In this document: positions 27,284 through 36,075 of the stretch, in pieces
Position numbering within the stretch: position 1 is the stretch's first letter
How the letters are laid out: each line of letters opens with the position of its first letter
Assembly (NCBI GenBank): GCA_030647325.1
Contig: JAUSJN010000021.1
Span: forward strand, 1-44,298
From: Nanobdellota archaeon
Lineage (GTDB): Archaea > Nanobdellota > Nanobdellia > Woesearchaeales > GW2011-AR9
DNA: 44,298 nt
Reading direction: 5' to 3'
Made by a program: the position numbers and the translations under genes
The notes under the pieces: generated by a model
What the model was told of the DNA's origin: nothing
The model's database searches: none
Seen by the model: only the letters and a program-made list of their open reading frames with translations

Positions 27284-27979
27284 TTGTTTAGGGGAATGAG
27301 TGAACGGACTTTTAATACATTATTTATGCTTTCATCTGTTGATGGAAAGATTTCAACTGGAAGCACTGACCAGAGGGATGTGGACAAAGATTTTCCAAAA
27401 ATAAAAGGATTAAGTGAGGGATTACCTCAGTATTACGAACTAGAGCAACAAACAGACTTACATTCATTCAATACTGGAAGAGTGATGGCAAAAATAGGAA
27501 TGAATGAGAAAAAAGAGATTAAGAAAACTCCTGTAAGCTTTATTATTTTAGACAACACTCATCTCAATAAAACAGGTGTGGAGAATTTAATCCAAAAAAG
27601 TAAGAAACTTTACCTTGTTACAACTAATAAAAATCATCCCGCATTTAAGCTGAAAAAAAAATTAGAACTACTTTATTATCCGAAAGAAATTGATTTTGAG
27701 GATTTGTTCAAAAAACTGAAACAAAAACATAAAGTAGAGAAAGTAACAATTCAATCTGGTGGAACTTTGAATGCTATTTTGGTAAGAAAAGGTTTGATTG
27801 ATAGAGTTTCTATCGTAATTGCTCCCGCCCTGATTGGAGGTAAAGACACTTCTACCCTCGTAGATGGAAAATCTTTGAGTTCAGAACGGGATTTGCAACA
27901 AATTAAAGTTCTTAAGCTAAGAACATGTGAAAAATTAAAGAATTCTTATTTGCACTTAGAGTATGATGTTATGAATTAG
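27284..27979 (+). CDS. RibD C-terminal-domain / DHFR-like reductase family protein
   Basis: 231-aa ORF; LFMLSSVDGKIST...VTIQSGGTLNAILVRKGLIDRVSIVIAPALIGGKDTSTLV pattern. Confidence 0.78.
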   Translation: MFRGMSERTFNTLFMLSSVDGKISTGSTDQRDVDKDFPKIKGLSEGLPQYYELEQQTDLHSFNTGRVMAKIGMNEKKEIKKTPVSFIILDNTHLNKTGVENLIQKSKKLYLVTTNKNHPAFKLKKKLELLYYPKEIDFEDLFKKLKQKHKVEKVTIQSGGTLNAILVRKGLIDRVSIVIAPALIGGKDTSTLVDGKSLSSERDLQQIKVLKLRTCEKLKNSYLHLEYDVMN

Positions 27980-28618
27980 TTAGGAATAAAGATTGTTTTC
28001 AACAATATACTGTTCCACAGCAGGAATCATGTCAAGCTCTCTTCTGGTATCCTGTCGGAATGATTCCCGAATCAAAGTTGAGTTGTATCCTTTCTCTGGA
28101 ATAACATTCTGGATAACTTCACTCTCGCGGATTTTAGCTGGGATGCCTTCTTTGAATTTACCATCTCGGGCTGAAAATACAAATTTCAGGCGAGGATTCG
28201 TATAACACTCGGGGTGGTCAAGGTAATATTGGATTCTATCATCACCCATTATTCTAAAGATCAAAGTATCATCTGGAAAATAATTAAGAAGTGCTTGGAG
28301 AGCCTTATCTTGTCCGCCTTCTCTCAAAAGTTCCTCGAGATTAGGATCAGCGACACGCACGGCACCCATCGCAAAAGCGAGCAGACTCATATTCTTACGA
28401 TGCAGGTAAGGAGTAGCATCGGATTTGTTAGTAGTAATTGGATTTGGTGAGACATAAGTCATATCGAATTTGAGGTCATGGATCATTCTCCCGACTAGCT
28501 CGACATGTCCAGGATGAGGTGGATCAAAGGCTCCTGTGTAAAAGCCGATTCTTCGTGGCCATGCGTCGTGTTCCGCTTTACTTTCTAAAAAAAGATTTCT
28601 CATCATGGTTGTTTGCAT
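27980..28618 (-). CDS. NadD-like nucleotidyltransferase (nicotinate/nicotinamide-nucleotide adenylyltransferase family)
   Basis: 212-aa ORF; IGFYTGAFDPPHPGHVELV (HxGH) and NSTLIRESF motif; abuts the convergent 27979 stop. Confidence 0.78.
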   Translation of the reverse strand: MQTTMMRNLFLESKAEHDAWPRRIGFYTGAFDPPHPGHVELVGRMIHDLKFDMTYVSPNPITTNKSDATPYLHRKNMSLLAFAMGAVRVADPNLEELLREGGQDKALQALLNYFPDDTLIFRIMGDDRIQYYLDHPECYTNPRLKFVFSARDGKFKEGIPAKIRESEVIQNVIPEKGYNSTLIRESFRQDTRRELDMIPAVEQYIVENNLYS

Positions 28619-28659
28619 GCCAATATTATATTTATAAATTTACCTAAGACGAAAAATAA

Positions 28660-29520
28660 TCAATTAGAAATCAAACTTTTATAATATTTCAGTTGCTTTT
28701 CTATCTGTTTCTTTGAATAAGCAATCAGCGGTTTCATGATGGTTAAATTTGTTTTCCGCTTTGTTTCTTCACTAAGAACTTGCCCGGTCACCAGAATTGA
28801 AATTTCTTTTTTAACTGCCAATCCTTCCAATTCGACAAAATCCTTCACCACTTGCAATTTCAATTCAGCCGGACTAAAGGCTTGCAATAAAGAAACATCT
28901 GAAATACGCGATTCCTCAAAAGCGACAGGAACCACACTGCATCCTCGCTTCATAAACAACAATCCAGCCAGCAAACTTGCTTCATTTTCAACCAACAAAA
29001 TCACCTTTCCTTCTACTCCAGTAGGCAATCCGCCGCCGCAAAGAACCGTTTCAGAAAACAAATAAGCTCCTTCATGGTTGATTTCTATTTCTAAAACCAC
29101 ATCAGGCGAAGAAGAAGAAAACCTTAATCCTGTCTCTTTCTCGACCTGTTCGCCTACTATTCTATTAAACTCTGGTGAAGTGATCGGAAATGACTTATCA
29201 GAACGTTTAGTGCTTACCTTGAAGGTGCCTTTTCTACCTTGTAATAACTGCACCACTTTAGCCTGTATCTGCGCCGTATCTTTTTCCACATGAACTGCAG
29301 GTGAATAGGATACCAATCCAAACACCCGACGTAGAGCAGAATGGGATGGAAAATAGGGCATTAACATCCTTCCCCGACTATTCCGGACCTTTAATCCGGA
29401 AACACCCTCGTTTTTGAGGATTTTAGCTATATTTTCCACTAATTTACGCTCAAAAATCCCTTTATTCCCGCCTTTAAGAAAAATCTCGCCGTACCGTAAT
29501 AAGATAGTATCGCAAACCAT
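28660..29520 (-). CDS. ThiI-like THUMP/PP-loop-fold protein with degenerate PP-loop (ORF opens at 29625; likely start at 29520)
   Basis: MVCDTILLRYGEIFLKGGNKGIFERKLVENI..., THUMP-like segment, GGLPTGVEGKVILLVENEASLLAGLLFMKRGC where the canonical SGGxDSP is missing. Confidence 0.8.
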   Translation of the reverse strand: MVCDTILLRYGEIFLKGGNKGIFERKLVENIAKILKNEGVSGLKVRNSRGRMLMPYFPSHSALRRVFGLVSYSPAVHVEKDTAQIQAKVVQLLQGRKGTFKVSTKRSDKSFPITSPEFNRIVGEQVEKETGLRFSSSSPDVVLEIEINHEGAYLFSETVLCGGGLPTGVEGKVILLVENEASLLAGLLFMKRGCSVVPVAFEESRISDVSLLQAFSPAELKLQVVKDFVELEGLAVKKEISILVTGQVLSEETKRKTNLTIMKPLIAYSKKQIEKQLKYYKSLISN

Positions 29521-29664
29521 GAGAATGATCGCCATAAATTCCTTTAAAAATGTTCCCTCTGCAACCCCTTGATTTCGGGTGGAACTAAATAAGCTATTTA
29601 TAAAGGCAATATTTAAATAGTCCAAACCTATTTATAAGTAAAATTGAAACCGGGGGCATCTCAA

Positions 29665-30237
29665 ATGGCAAAAAAAAGTTCTAAAATAACTTCTAAAAAA
29701 GAAATAACCATCGTTAATATCGTTATTTCCAGCAGTCTTGAAAAAGATATCCCTTTAGAAAAGATGGCCGCTACCCTGCCCAACACCGAATATAACCCTG
29801 AACAGTTCCCGGGATTAGTATTGCGTATCAAAGATCCTAAGACTTCTGCTCTCATTTTCTCAAGCGGAAAGATTGTCTGCACTGGTGCGAGAACCATGGA
29901 ACAGGTAGAGTTAAGCATCCAAAGCATCATCAAAAGCCTTAAGAAATTGAACATCCATGTCACTATCAAACCGATAATCACTGTTCAAAACATTGTTGCT
30001 TCAGGAAGCATCGGCATGGCCTTAAACCTTAACGTACTAGGTTTAAAGTTGCCCAATACCGAATATGAACCAGAACAGTTTCCCGGCCTGGTACATAAAC
30101 TCAAGGGAACCAGCGCTACTTTCTTGCTTTTCAGCAATGGAAAAATAGTCTGCACTGGCACAAAAACAGAAAAGGAAGTAAACGAAGCCACTGATCTGTT
30201 GATAGAGCGATTAAAGAAAGTATTGGAAAAGCCATAA
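29665..30237 (+). CDS. tbp: TATA-box-binding protein (TBP)
   Basis: Two pseudo-repeats: LPNTEYNPEQFPGLVLRIKDPKTSALIFSSGKIVCTGARTMEQ and LPNTEYEPEQFPGLVHKLKGTSATFLLFSNGKIVCTGTKTEKEV; start taken at ATGGCAAAAAAAAG. Confidence 0.97.
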   Translation: MAKKSSKITSKKEITIVNIVISSSLEKDIPLEKMAATLPNTEYNPEQFPGLVLRIKDPKTSALIFSSGKIVCTGARTMEQVELSIQSIIKSLKKLNIHVTIKPIITVQNIVASGSIGMALNLNVLGLKLPNTEYEPEQFPGLVHKLKGTSATFLLFSNGKIVCTGTKTEKEVNEATDLLIERLKKVLEKP

Positions 30238-30314
30238 AGTCGCATATAAATATTTATATAATTATCACTTTATTTTTATTTATTCATTAACAATAAGAGG
30301 AAACTCTCTAGGGG

Positions 30315-32345
30315 GTGGGCATGGAAGTCGACGAACAGATCAAGACATTTAGAGACTTTATTGAACAAAACTATTACCCACAATTACTGGAAGCGGTCCG
30401 TAAAGGGGAGTCATATATCAAGCTTGATTTTTCTGAATTAGTCAAATTTAACACAGAAATCGCTGAAGAACTATTGGAAAATCCGCAGGAGCTTCTCAAA
30501 GCGGGAGAGATCGCCATCAAAGAATTTGATCTGCCCAAGAAAGTCAGCAAATTCAATATCCGTTTCATCAATCTTCCGGAATCACAGAAAGTCCTGATCA
30601 GCGAAATCAGGAGCAAGCACCTCAATAAATTACTTTGGGTGGATGGAATTGTCCGTAACAAGACCGATGTGCGCCCGCATGTCAGCGCCTCAAAATTTGA
30701 ATGTCCTTCCTGCGGAAATATACTCTCCGTGCTGCAGCTGGATCAGAAATACAAAGAACCGACCCGCTGCGGCTGTGGAAGAAAAGGAAAATTCAAGGAA
30801 ATATCAAAAGAGTTAGTCGACGGACAAGGATTGGTGCTGGAAGAAGCGGCAGAAGATCTGGAAGGATTTCAGCCCAAAAGAATAAATGTTTTCCTGCGGG
30901 ATGACCTCGTTTCACCGCTTACTGAACGGAAAAGCAGTCCTGGATCAAGGATACAGTTAGTTGGCTGGGTCACCGAAGTGCCGATTACTCTGAAGACAGG
31001 TGGTCAATCCATTAAATTTGAACTCATTGTTGAAGCTAATTCTCTAGAAGCATTACATGACGACACTCTGAGCCTTAACATTACCGAGAAGGATATGGAA
31101 GAGATAATGAAAATTGCTAAGTCTCCTGACCCTCTTCACCTTCTCGCAACCAGTCTTGCTCCTTCAATTTATGGACACGACAAGATAAAAGAAGCGATCA
31201 TATTGCAGTTAGCCGGAGGATGCCGTAAGGTTCGCCCAGATGGAGTCACTACCAGGGGAGATATGCATATGCTTCTGATCGGAGATCCTGGTAGTGGTAA
31301 AAGCCAGCTTCTCAAAAGAATCTCTCAGATCGCGCCTAAAGCCCGTTTTGTCAGCGGAAAAGGGGCAACTGGAGCAGGATTGACCGCCGCAGTAGTAAAA
31401 GACGAATTTTTAGGAGGCTGGTCCCTGGAAGCAGGAACCTTGGTTTTAGCTAATAGGGGATTTGCGATCATAGATGAAATGGACAAGATGGGAAAAGAAG
31501 ATACTTCTGCATTGCACGAAGCTCTTGAGCAGCAGACCGTCAGTATCGCTAAAGCTAACATCCAGGCGACATTGAGATGTGAGACTACCGTCTTAGCCGC
31601 AGCCAATCCTAAATTCGGGCGTTTTGATCCTTATGATTTGATTGGTAATCAGATCAACTTGCCTCCTACTTTGATAAACAGGTTTGATCTTATATTCCCG
31701 GTTAAAGATCTGCCCAATCGCGAGAAAGACGAGACTACCGCTTCTTTTATTTTGAATTTCCATAAAGATCCATCCAAAGCAGTGGCAGAAATATCTACTG
31801 AGCTGATGCGCAAATATTTTTCCTATGTTCGTCTGAAAATGAACCCTAAGATGAGTGACGTCGCGATCGAGGAGATCAAGGAATATTACGTTTCTATGCG
31901 TAATTCCGGCATTCCTGAAGAAGGCGGAGTGCGCAGCATCCCTATTACTGCTAGACAGCTGGAAGCGCTGATCAGGCTGTCAGAAGCTTCTGCAAAGATA
32001 AGATTGGCAAAAACCGTCACCAAAAAAGATGCTCAGAAAGCCATCGAACTAGTAAGCCACTGCCTCAATGAAACTGCCAAAGACAGCGAGACCGGAAAAA
32101 TAGATATCGATCGTCTTGGCGGCAGCAGGATAACTGCCACTCAGCGAAATAGCCTTAGCGTCATGAAAGAAATAATCTCTGCTCTAGAAGAACAGCTCAA
32201 TTCAAAGATAATTCCGGTTGAAAATATCGTGGAGGCGGCTAAAGAGAAAAATATCCCTCCTGAAAAGGTAGAAGAGTCGCTGGAAAAATTACGCCGGTCA
32301 GGCGATATTTTTGAGCCAAAACGGGGATTCGTGCAGAGGTTATAA
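30315..32345 (+). CDS. mcm: Replicative minichromosome maintenance helicase MCM
   Basis: 676-aa ORF; CPSCGN Zn finger, Walker A GDPGSGKSQLLK, Walker B GFAIIDEMDKM, arginine finger LINRFDLIF, C-terminal wHTH. Confidence 0.97.
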   Translation: MGMEVDEQIKTFRDFIEQNYYPQLLEAVRKGESYIKLDFSELVKFNTEIAEELLENPQELLKAGEIAIKEFDLPKKVSKFNIRFINLPESQKVLISEIRSKHLNKLLWVDGIVRNKTDVRPHVSASKFECPSCGNILSVLQLDQKYKEPTRCGCGRKGKFKEISKELVDGQGLVLEEAAEDLEGFQPKRINVFLRDDLVSPLTERKSSPGSRIQLVGWVTEVPITLKTGGQSIKFELIVEANSLEALHDDTLSLNITEKDMEEIMKIAKSPDPLHLLATSLAPSIYGHDKIKEAIILQLAGGCRKVRPDGVTTRGDMHMLLIGDPGSGKSQLLKRISQIAPKARFVSGKGATGAGLTAAVVKDEFLGGWSLEAGTLVLANRGFAIIDEMDKMGKEDTSALHEALEQQTVSIAKANIQATLRCETTVLAAANPKFGRFDPYDLIGNQINLPPTLINRFDLIFPVKDLPNREKDETTASFILNFHKDPSKAVAEISTELMRKYFSYVRLKMNPKMSDVAIEEIKEYYVSMRNSGIPEEGGVRSIPITARQLEALIRLSEASAKIRLAKTVTKKDAQKAIELVSHCLNETAKDSETGKIDIDRLGGSRITATQRNSLSVMKEIISALEEQLNSKIIPVENIVEAAKEKNIPPEKVEESLEKLRRSGDIFEPKRGFVQRL

Positions 32346-32354
32346 TAATCGGGT

Positions 32355-33098
32355 TTGCAAATGGAAACAGAAAACAAATCATTCTTCCGATTTCCTGCAG
32401 AAAAAATCTCCATACGGGAATTGGAAGAAGGGAAACATATAGAAGAAAAAGACCAAAGCCCTAATTATATTTTAGTGGATGAAAATAAAAAAATATTTAG
32501 GATCAACATCATAGCTACCTTGGTCCACAAGGAGTTGCGGGGATCGGTGACCTCTATTTTGATAGACGACGGAAGCGGAAAGATAATTCTCCGCATTTTC
32601 GAAGAAAACAAGGCAGTTTTCCATTTAGAAGTAGGTGACGTGGTGCAGGTGATCGGCAAGATAAGGGTTTTCAATCAAGAGAAGTATGTTTTTCCAGAGA
32701 TCATCAAAAAAATAAACCCCTTTTGGCTGAAAGTTCGTTCTTTGGAAGTACAACGAGATAAAAAACAAACAGAAAAGGAAGAAAAAATCGTCCAAAAAAT
32801 AGAACCTAAAAAAAGCGAAGACAAAAAAGAGATAGCCAAAGAGATAATCTCGTCAAAGAAAATCGTTCAAGATATAGATAATCTTGAAGTGATCAGTGAA
32901 GAGATAGAAGAAAACGATCCATTATTGCCTTTTGAAAAATTATCTAAATTGATATCTGAATTAGATAAGGGAGAAGGCGCCATGATCGAAGAGATCATTG
33001 AAAAATCACCTTTGGAAAAGACGGAAGAATTGATAGAGAAGATGCTGGAAAACGGAGATATTTTCCAGAATATGCCTGGGAAAGTGCGACTTCTTTGA
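32355..33098 (+). CDS. OB-fold (RPA-like) protein with C-terminal winged-helix-like segment
   Basis: 247-aa ORF; RINIIATLVHKELRGSVTSILIDDGSGKIILRIFEENKAVFHLEVGDVVQVIGKIRVFNQEKYVFPEII; C-terminal IEEIIEKSPLEKTEELIEKMLENGDIFQNMPGKVRLL. Confidence 0.75.
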   Translation: MQMETENKSFFRFPAEKISIRELEEGKHIEEKDQSPNYILVDENKKIFRINIIATLVHKELRGSVTSILIDDGSGKIILRIFEENKAVFHLEVGDVVQVIGKIRVFNQEKYVFPEIIKKINPFWLKVRSLEVQRDKKQTEKEEKIVQKIEPKKSEDKKEIAKEIISSKKIVQDIDNLEVISEEIEENDPLLPFEKLSKLISELDKGEGAMIEEIIEKSPLEKTEELIEKMLENGDIFQNMPGKVRLL

Positions 33099-33129
33099 TT
33101 GATATTTTTTATTTTAAGAAAGCAGTAAT

Positions 33130-33999
33130 TTAAGAAAACAACAAAGGAGTGATGTACACTTCCACGATTCCCCCTACCAATAAAAATCCTATACTTATGA
33201 GAACTAAGTCCAATACATCAGCCATGATTGAATCATAACTCAGATCTTTCTTGATCAAGGCCATGGAAAGTATTCCCCCAGCTAAACCAACAATAAAATA
33301 TGCGGTTATTTCTAAAATACCATGTAACATATATTTTAAAAAACTAAATGCAGTTGTTGTAAAATAGGAAGAAAATAATCCAAATCCGGCAAGGGAAGCA
33401 GTTTCTGCCAGCCTGCTCTTGATCAAACTTCCTACCGCAGCAGCAATGACTGAAGCATTCCAGGTCAAAATGAATAAAGCTCCTGTTCCATATAATAAAG
33501 AAAAAATGAGACAGAAGAAAAGTACCTTTAGATTATTTAAGAAAATCTTGATGAAAATGTCTGCTTTAGTGGCTTGTCCGGTGATATCTTCTCCGACAAT
33601 GCTTCCCCTCACATAATTATTTACATTTACGATGGCCTTATGTTGTAGATCGAAGACGCTCTCTACCATTCCGTGTGGTAAAAAGACGTAAGAAAATATT
33701 AATGCTGTAGTTACACCTAAAAACATAAATAATAAGAAGATGATCACTTTGGCATGCTCTTGTAATAATTTCCATTCTCCTTCATATTTAATATCTAATT
33801 CTTCTTCGCTTTTGACCGTAACATACATGGTCGGCAATATAGCTATGACAATCAGAAATACGGTCAAAAGGCCGGATACCTCTTTAAAGACCAGATATGA
33901 TAAAAATAAAGCTATGATTGAATATACAAAGCCGACAATAAACATTTCCCAAGGTTTTTTCTTCAAAACAAAAGGATTAAAGATATATTCCAGAACCAT
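33130..33999 (-). CDS. SpoIIM-like (stage II sporulation protein M family) multi-pass membrane protein
   Basis: 289-aa ORF with several TM helices; LFSLLYGTGALFILTWNASVIAAAVG and C-terminal TM pattern typical of SpoIIM/DUF95 proteins. Confidence 0.75.
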   Translation of the reverse strand: MVLEYIFNPFVLKKKPWEMFIVGFVYSIIALFLSYLVFKEVSGLLTVFLIVIAILPTMYVTVKSEEELDIKYEGEWKLLQEHAKVIIFLLFMFLGVTTALIFSYVFLPHGMVESVFDLQHKAIVNVNNYVRGSIVGEDITGQATKADIFIKIFLNNLKVLFFCLIFSLLYGTGALFILTWNASVIAAAVGSLIKSRLAETASLAGFGLFSSYFTTTAFSFLKYMLHGILEITAYFIVGLAGGILSMALIKKDLSYDSIMADVLDLVLISIGFLLVGGIVEVYITPLLFS

Positions 34000-34120
34000 T
34001 CACTACTTATATTGAAATAGAAAATATATAAATATTCCTATGAGCTTAGATCAAAATTAGCTCAGTCCTACTTTTCTAAGTTAAGTATAATAGTATAATA
34101 TAAAAATAGTCTAAAAAGCG

Positions 34121-34149
34121 CCCTCTCCCCTTGATTTCCGATGGAAGAT
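34121..34149 (-). promoter_or_regulatory. ORB-like origin recognition box, reverse orientation
   Basis: Reverse strand ATCTTCCATCGGAAATCAAGGGGAGAGGG: TTCCA..GAAA..AAGGGG pattern with G-string; 22/29 identical to the element at 34755-34783. Confidence 0.7.
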
Positions 34150-34310
34150 GTAAAAATCAAAAAATGAAATATATCATCTTCATTGTTTAAGGTATCTTTG
34201 TGAGGAAAGTATCTCTTTAAGCTCTTATTTTATTATTATCCTCATTTCTTTTAGAACTTTTGAAGTAATGGTTGATAGTGTTTTATATCAATAAAAAAGG
34301 TTAAATGCAA

Positions 34311-34517
34311 TTATATCCTAACTCTTTTTTAGCTCCTTCTTGCTTTTCTTCTGATTCTCATCCTTTGATATTTTATATTATGATTATCATTTATTACTTA
34401 TTTATTACTTATATATTTTCAATATAGAAAATAATAATATAATAATAAAACAATAATAAATAAGATTAAAGATAAGATTAATTTATAGTTGATTAATAAC
34501 TATAAAATTGCATTTAA
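34311..34517. repeat. 12-bp perfect inverted repeat bracketing an AT-rich candidate duplex-unwinding element
   Basis: TTAAATGCAATT (34311-34322) and its exact reverse complement AATTGCATTTAA (34506-34517); the interior is extremely AT-rich (e.g. aaaataataatataataataaaacaataataaataa). Confidence 0.7.
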
Positions 34518-34754
34518 CAATAAATTGTTATGTGATTAAGCTTAGGCTTATCGAAGAAGATTATTTGCAGGAGATAGAAGTAAAAGTTAAAGGAAAAGGA
34601 AGAAGTGTAATATTCAAGAAAACAAAAGACAAGATATTTATAATTGTTCCACTAGCAACCTAGGTGATGGAAAATCTAAATGTAAATCTATATCCTTCAT
34701 ATCCAGATACTTTATTAATCATGAGCAGGGGATATTACAAATTGCAATCAATTC

Positions 34755-34783
34755 ATTTTCCATAAGAAACGAAGGGGTCAGGG
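34755..34783 (+). promoter_or_regulatory. ORB-like origin recognition box, forward orientation
   Basis: ATTTTCCATAAGAAACGAAGGGGTCAGGG; TTCCAT..GAAA..AAGGGG core with G-string. Confidence 0.7.
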
Positions 34784-34837
34784 TAGTTAGGGATGAGTAT
34801 AAGGAAATAAGAGTGATTAGAGGGAAAAAGAGATACG

Positions 34838-36040
34838 ATGGCAGAAATAAAGAATTTTTTTGAGAATTATCTGAAAAAGGATTCTATCTTTATAGATAAG
34901 AAGATTTTACTTCCTTCTTATATCCCTGATGAGATTTTATATCGTGAAGAACAGCTGCAAGAAGTGGCTAATATTCTTGCGCCGGTCTTAAGGATGGAAA
35001 AACCTTCTAATCTGTTCATTTATGGTAAAACAGGCACTGGTAAGACTATCTCCATGAAACATATCATTGTTTCCATGGATAAAGTGGCAGCTCAAAATAA
35101 TCTGCCTTTAAGATGTATTTATTTGAATTGCAAGCTAAAAAGAGTGGCTGATACAGAATATCGCCTGATTGCTCAATTGATCAAGGAATTGGGGCAGGAA
35201 ATCCCTTCTACCGGGCTTCCTACCGATGAAGTGTATAATATCTTCTATAAGCTACTTGACCGCGAGAAACAGACAGTGCTCTTAGTTTTGGATGAAATAG
35301 ACCAGCTTACCAAGAAAATAGGAGATGAGATCTTATATAACTTAACCAGGATAAATGTTGAATTAAAGAAATCTCAGATTAGTTTAGTAGGGATCTCCAA
35401 CAATCTAGTCTTTACTGAGCATCTTGATCCTAGAATAAAAAGCAGCCTTTCTGAAGAAGAGCTTATCTTTTCACCATATAATGCTTTACAGATCCAGGAC
35501 ATTCTACGCAAAAGAGCGGCAAACGCCTTTAAAGAAGGCACCCTGCAGCCGGGCGTTATTGAGAAATGTGCTGCTTACTCTGCCCGTGATCATGGTGATG
35601 CCCGTAGAGCTATCGATCTACTGCGCATTGCCGGAGAATTAGCTGAACGAAGCGGTTCTTCTATAGTAGAAATACAACATCTTGATGAAGCAGAAAAGAA
35701 GATAGAATCTGATAAGATAATTAATGCTGCGACTAACCAGCCTAAACAATTCCAGTCCGTGTTGTATGCAATCTTGTTGATCGCGCCGCAAAAGAAAAAT
35801 TTTTTCACCGGGGAGATTTATGATGTTTACAAGAATCTATGCAAGCAGACTAAACTAAATACGCTTACTCAACGCCGGGTTTCTGATATCATTGCCGAGA
35901 TGGATATGCTGGGAATAATCAATGCTAAAATAATTTCCAAAGGCCGCTACGGAAGAACCAGAGACATGTCTTTGTCTGTCGACGAGAATTTAGTCTTGAA
36001 ATTAAAATCAGTATTGGAAAAATCACTGCAATTGGCCTGA
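34838..36040 (+). CDS. cdc6: Orc1/Cdc6 replication initiator
   Basis: 400-aa ORF; Walker A IYGKTGTGKTISMKH, Walker B VLLVLDEIDQL, sensor GISNNL, ...ARDHGDARRAIDLLR, C-terminal wHTH. Confidence 0.97.
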   Translation: MAEIKNFFENYLKKDSIFIDKKILLPSYIPDEILYREEQLQEVANILAPVLRMEKPSNLFIYGKTGTGKTISMKHIIVSMDKVAAQNNLPLRCIYLNCKLKRVADTEYRLIAQLIKELGQEIPSTGLPTDEVYNIFYKLLDREKQTVLLVLDEIDQLTKKIGDEILYNLTRINVELKKSQISLVGISNNLVFTEHLDPRIKSSLSEEELIFSPYNALQIQDILRKRAANAFKEGTLQPGVIEKCAAYSARDHGDARRAIDLLRIAGELAERSGSSIVEIQHLDEAEKKIESDKIINAATNQPKQFQSVLYAILLIAPQKKNFFTGEIYDVYKNLCKQTKLNTLTQRRVSDIIAEMDMLGIINAKIISKGRYGRTRDMSLSVDENLVLKLKSVLEKSLQLA

Positions 36041-36075
36041 TTATATGATCATTAATATACATCATTTTTAATTAT

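Larger units (their letters stand above)
34020..34837. other. Probable chromosomal replication origin (oriC)
   Basis: ~0.8 kb largely noncoding AT-rich region directly upstream of Orc1/Cdc6, with oppositely oriented ORB-like boxes flanking an AT-rich DUE, adjacent to MCM and PolD genes. Confidence 0.78.

Noticed and set aside
34380-34470. AT-rich short repeats upstream of cdc6 as a CRISPR or minisatellite
   Set aside because: No regularly spaced repeat/spacer units; better explained as a duplex-unwinding element.
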